A stretch of 64,000 nt of DNA from Chryseobacterium sp. JUb7 (lineage in GTDB: Bacteria; Bacteroidota; Bacteroidia; Flavobacteriales; Weeksellaceae). The DNA lies in the NCBI RefSeq assembly GCF_024806495.1, contig NZ_JANUFF010000011.1, positions 1 to 64,000 of the forward strand. The letters are read 5' to 3'. Every line of letters starts with the position of its first letter. Positions within the stretch are counted from its first letter, which is position 1. A model generated the notes under the pieces. That model worked only from the letters and a program-made list of their open reading frames with translations, made no database searches and was not told where the DNA came from. Below, piece by piece: positions 61,794 to 64,000 of this stretch. The position numbers were made by a program, and so were the translations under genes.

Positions 61794-62627
61794 ATGGAAA
61801 GTTCTTTTTTTTCTGTTCATAAAAAGGATTCAGGATACTTCAGCTCTATTTTCAGAGATTCGATGTATCACATTTTTCTATTTACAGGAAAAGGAAAAAT
61901 TGTTGTTGATTTTACAGACTATGATTTTGATGGTAAAACGATATTTTTTTCTACTCCTTTTCAGAATATTCAGATTTTGAGTGAAGAAAAAATCAGTGTT
62001 GATGTTCTGGATTTCCACGGCGATTTTTACTGCATCGAATTTCATAAAAATGAAGTTGCCTGTAATGGTTTACTCTTTAATAATATTTATCTTTTTCCTC
62101 ACTTTACATTGAATCAAGAGGTATTTAATGACCTTCTGAATTATTTCAAAAAAATTCAGGCAATCGATCTGAAGGAGGAATTTTCCGGATCTATTCTGCA
62201 GTCGTATCTCCAGCTCATTTTAGCGATCAGCAGTAAGGAAAAAAATAAAATTCTTCCTGATAAAGAATTGCTTAAAGATGATTTTAATTCGTTAAAAACG
62301 TTTCAGAATCTGGTAGAGGAATATTTTCTGACTGAGAAAAACGTCTCATTCTATGCAGATCTTTTAAATGTTACCTCAAATACTTTAAGCAAAAAGATAA
62401 AATCCCGTTTTAATAAAACTCCTTCCCAGATCATTCAGGAAAGAGTTATTCTGGAGGCAAAAAAGCAGATTCACCTAACCCGAAAGTCATTCAAAGAAAT
62501 TGCTAATGAACTGAACTTTAATGATGAGTTTCATTTCAGTAAGTATTTTAAAAAATATACCGGAATTTCGCCGACTCAGTTCAGAAAAGAAGGCGGAATC
62601 TCTATTGTGGCAGATTTGTACAAATAG
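61794..62627 (+). CDS. AraC-family transcriptional regulator
   Basis: A 277-residue regulator. The N-terminal half (about 1-150) is a cupin-like sensing region rich in Phe (FTGKGKIVVDFTDYDFDGKTIFF), and the C-terminal half has the AraC HTH (about 175-270; FYADLLNVTSNTLSKKIKSRFNKTPSQIIQERVILEAKKQIHLTRKSFKEIANELNFNDEFHFSKYFKKYTGISPTQFRKE). It lies directly upstream of the DUF417 gene (62690), the likely target. Confidence 0.92.
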   Translation: MESSFFSVHKKDSGYFSSIFRDSMYHIFLFTGKGKIVVDFTDYDFDGKTIFFSTPFQNIQILSEEKISVDVLDFHGDFYCIEFHKNEVACNGLLFNNIYLFPHFTLNQEVFNDLLNYFKKIQAIDLKEEFSGSILQSYLQLILAISSKEKNKILPDKELLKDDFNSLKTFQNLVEEYFLTEKNVSFYADLLNVTSNTLSKKIKSRFNKTPSQIIQERVILEAKKQIHLTRKSFKEIANELNFNDEFHFSKYFKKYTGISPTQFRKEGGISIVADLYK

Positions 62628-62689
62628 TATCCATAATCGTCTATTCCTTCATCCGCAGGTTCAGCATAATTTTGTCAAAAAAATAAATT

Positions 62690-63256
62690 ATGTTACAAGT
62701 CTTAGCAAATTTAGAGAAAAACTTCATTCATTTTTTAAGAATCAGTATTTTTATCGTTATGGCATGGATAGGCGATCTAAAAGCTTTTCACTACGAAGCT
62801 GAAGGGATTATTCCGTTTGTCGCCAACTCTCCTTTCATGAGTTTTATGCTAAACAAAAAAGTATCGGATGCTGATAATTATAAACTTCATAAAAATAAAG
62901 AGGGTGAGGTTATTCAGGAGAATATTGAATGGCATAAATCCAATGGAACTTATCTTTTTTCTTACGGCTTAGGATCCATGATTGTTGCTATCGGAGTCTC
63001 AGTTTTATTAGGGATTTTTTATCCTAAAATAGGATTGGCAGGTGGAATTTTAACTGCGGGAATGTCATTTGTTACGCTTTCATTCCTTATCACCACCCCT
63101 GAAGTTTGGGTTCCTGATCTGGGAAGTTCCGAACATGGGTTTCCTTTACTCTCCGGAGCAGGAAGACTGGTTTTGAAAGATATCATAATGATGGCAGCCG
63201 GATTAGTTATTGCCTCAGATTCAGCAAAAGATATTCTGACATTCAACAGGGCATAA
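62690..63256 (+). CDS. DUF417 (RclC/YkgB-like) membrane protein
   Basis: A 188-residue inner-membrane protein with four hydrophobic segments (about 15-27, 40-58, 92-115, 120-140, and a last near 165-180). DUF417 marks: FLRISIFIVMAWIGDLKAFHYEAEGIIPFVANSPFMSFML, then TPEVWVPDLGSSEHGFPLLSGAGRLVLKDIIMMAAGLVI. The E. coli relative RclC belongs to a reactive chlorine resistance operon controlled by the AraC-type RclR; here too an AraC gene is directly upstream. That functional parallel is inference. Confidence 0.9.
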   Translation: MLQVLANLEKNFIHFLRISIFIVMAWIGDLKAFHYEAEGIIPFVANSPFMSFMLNKKVSDADNYKLHKNKEGEVIQENIEWHKSNGTYLFSYGLGSMIVAIGVSVLLGIFYPKIGLAGGILTAGMSFVTLSFLITTPEVWVPDLGSSEHGFPLLSGAGRLVLKDIIMMAAGLVIASDSAKDILTFNRA

Positions 63257-63265
63257 ATTTTCCGG

Positions 63266-63304
63266 AATTACTAAGGTCGGGCTTTCAGCCCGACCTTAGT
63301 AATT
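63266..63304. terminator. 39-bp perfect palindrome between convergent genes
   Basis: Arms of 18 bp (AATTACTAAGGTCGGGCT, 63266-63283, and its complement 63287-63304) and a 3-base TTC loop. It is nine bases past the DUF417 stop, and its last base is the first base of the convergent gene's stop. Likely a bidirectional terminator, though no classic T run follows either arm. Same dimensions as 25507-25545. Confidence 0.65.
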
Positions 63305-63897
63305 TATTTCTCCAAATCTTTTAATAAATTTTCAATTTTGGCAATATGCTTACCGTAAAAATGTTTAAACCAGAAGTTTCCTATCAGATAAAGTCCAAAC
63401 AGACCGATTAATACCGAAGATATAAGCGTGGTTGCAATACGCATATCTGACAATGGCTCTCTGCGCGGAATACATTCGATGACAATAATAAGTTCGCAGA
63501 CCAGAAAAGGAACAAAGCTGAGGTAAAAAGACAGATAATATTGCTTATTAAGATTAAGCTGTTGCAAAAGATCTTTCAGTGCATCGTATGTCTTTAAAAC
63601 AGGACTGCCCATTTCTTTATAAAGCTTGAAAAATTTACTGAAAAAGAAAAATGTCACAAATCCCATCGATATCAATAGAATATCTATATAAAATTTAAAT
63701 TTAAAAGGAGCCTCACACAGGCTGATCAGTGCAAAAGCAAAGACAAATATCCCTACCGTAGACCAAAATTCCATGCGCATATTCTTACGCATTTTTTCCA
63801 GGGGAAGATTAATTTTATTTTTATGTTCCATGCTGATTTCAGGTGTTTCCTGGGAAACATCATCATTCCATGCATTTTTTAGTTCATCTATATTCAT
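63304..63897 (-). CDS. Hypothetical membrane protein downstream of an ECF sigma gene
   Basis: A 197-residue protein with a soluble N-terminus (DELKNAWNDDVSQETPEI) and four transmembrane helices (about 45-63, 70-90, 120-140, 153-175), ending in a basic/acidic helix (HIAKIENLLKDLEK). The opening MNIDELKNAWNDD resembles membrane partners encoded next to ECF sigma factors in Flavobacteriia. It begins 25 bases after the stop of the partial sigma gene at 63923, indicating an operon. Possibly an anti-sigma factor, although no zinc motif is seen. Confidence 0.75.
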   Translation of the reverse strand: MNIDELKNAWNDDVSQETPEISMEHKNKINLPLEKMRKNMRMEFWSTVGIFVFAFALISLCEAPFKFKFYIDILLISMGFVTFFFFSKFFKLYKEMGSPVLKTYDALKDLLQQLNLNKQYYLSFYLSFVPFLVCELIIVIECIPRREPLSDMRIATTLISSVLIGLFGLYLIGNFWFKHFYGKHIAKIENLLKDLEK

Positions 63898-63922
63898 TGC
63901 GGTTATTTTAAAAAGTTAGAAT

Positions 63923-64000
63923 TTATTTTGAGTTTAAGATATCTTTCAGTTTATTTTTTGCGCGGTTCATTTTCACCCTTACATTCCCTTCAGAAATACC
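63923..64000 (-). CDS. C-terminal end of an ECF sigma factor (partial)
   Basis: The last 25 codons of a gene that runs off the right edge of the window, on the minus strand: GISEGNVRVKMNRAKNKLKDILN, ending SK and TAA. ISEGNVRVKMNRAKNKL is the C-terminal helix of a sigma4 domain. Upstream and cotranscribed with the membrane protein at 63304. Confidence 0.8.
   Translation of the reverse strand, partial: GISEGNVRVKMNRAKNKLKDILNSK

Overview
The window is about 64 kb of low-GC chromosome from a Flavobacteriales bacterium, most likely Chryseobacterium or a close Weeksellaceae relative. The evidence is secreted proteins with type IX secretion (T9SS) C-terminal sorting domains, many promoters with the Bacteroidetes -7 box TAnnTTTG (sometimes with -33 TTTG), A-rich translation starts instead of Shine-Dalgarno sites, a monomeric NADP-isocitrate dehydrogenase, a one-chain GcvP, and LytS/LytTR-type two-component pairs. 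The genus is inferred from family resemblance, not from a marker gene. I see no rRNA, tRNA, prophage, insertion sequence or CRISPR array.

Layout. 0.2-7 kb: dGTPase, an Fpg/Nei glycosylase with an altered zinc finger, a lipoprotein, and a LytS/LytTR pair divergent from a two-gene operon for a small protein and an outer-membrane barrel. 7-9.4 kb: GT32 glycosyltransferase, SMR exporter, a 26-residue membrane peptide gene, strong hairpins and a MepB-like gene. 9.4-12.2 kb: a tight operon of thioredoxin-like protein, DUF2024, MarR regulator with a four-cysteine tail, AAA+ ATPase and YggS, preceded by a perfect palindrome on the promoter. 12.2-15.6 kb: HxlR/SDR divergent pair, a frameshifted ankyrin gene and small genes. 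15.6-24.3 kb: a 999-residue secreted pectate-lyase-like protein, a GIY-YIG gene bracketed by direct repeats, gcvP and a DcaP-like porin. 24.3-29.8 kb: a Cys/Lys-rich 51-residue protein, a J-domain protein, an ECF sigma operon, an S9 peptidase and DoxX. 29.9-41.4 kb: almost entirely minus strand, with many small VOC/PhnB, SRPBCC and DinB genes, plus SDR, hydrolase, Crp/Fnr, DUF763 and a delta-60 repeat T9SS protein. 41.5-46.1 kb: tpx, two secreted proteins and icd. 46.3-53.6 kb: a second HxlR/SDR pair, then a haem-binding/P460 protein and lipoprotein, a second LytS/LytTR pair, an MddA-like methyltransferase, a DUF1223 protein and DoxX. 53.7-64 kb: MFS exporter, aldo/keto reductase, AraC regulators, GNAT, MBL hydrolase, S41 peptidase, YdcF, DUF417, and the edge of another ECF sigma operon.

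The main regulatory observation concerns the second two-component locus. The genes on either side of it (the haem/P460 gene at 47682 and the DUF1223 gene at 52347) share a long upstream motif containing repeats 21 bp apart. In both promoters the motif lies exactly 60 bp before the -7 box. A different 21-bp direct repeat, TTTYGTATAAAA, lies in the control region next to the first LytS/LytTR pair at about the same distance from a -7-like box. These look like operators for the two LytTR regulators. The other system worth attention is the 9.4-12.2 kb operon, in which three consecutive genes carry CxxC motifs and a matching half operator sits inside a second internal promoter.
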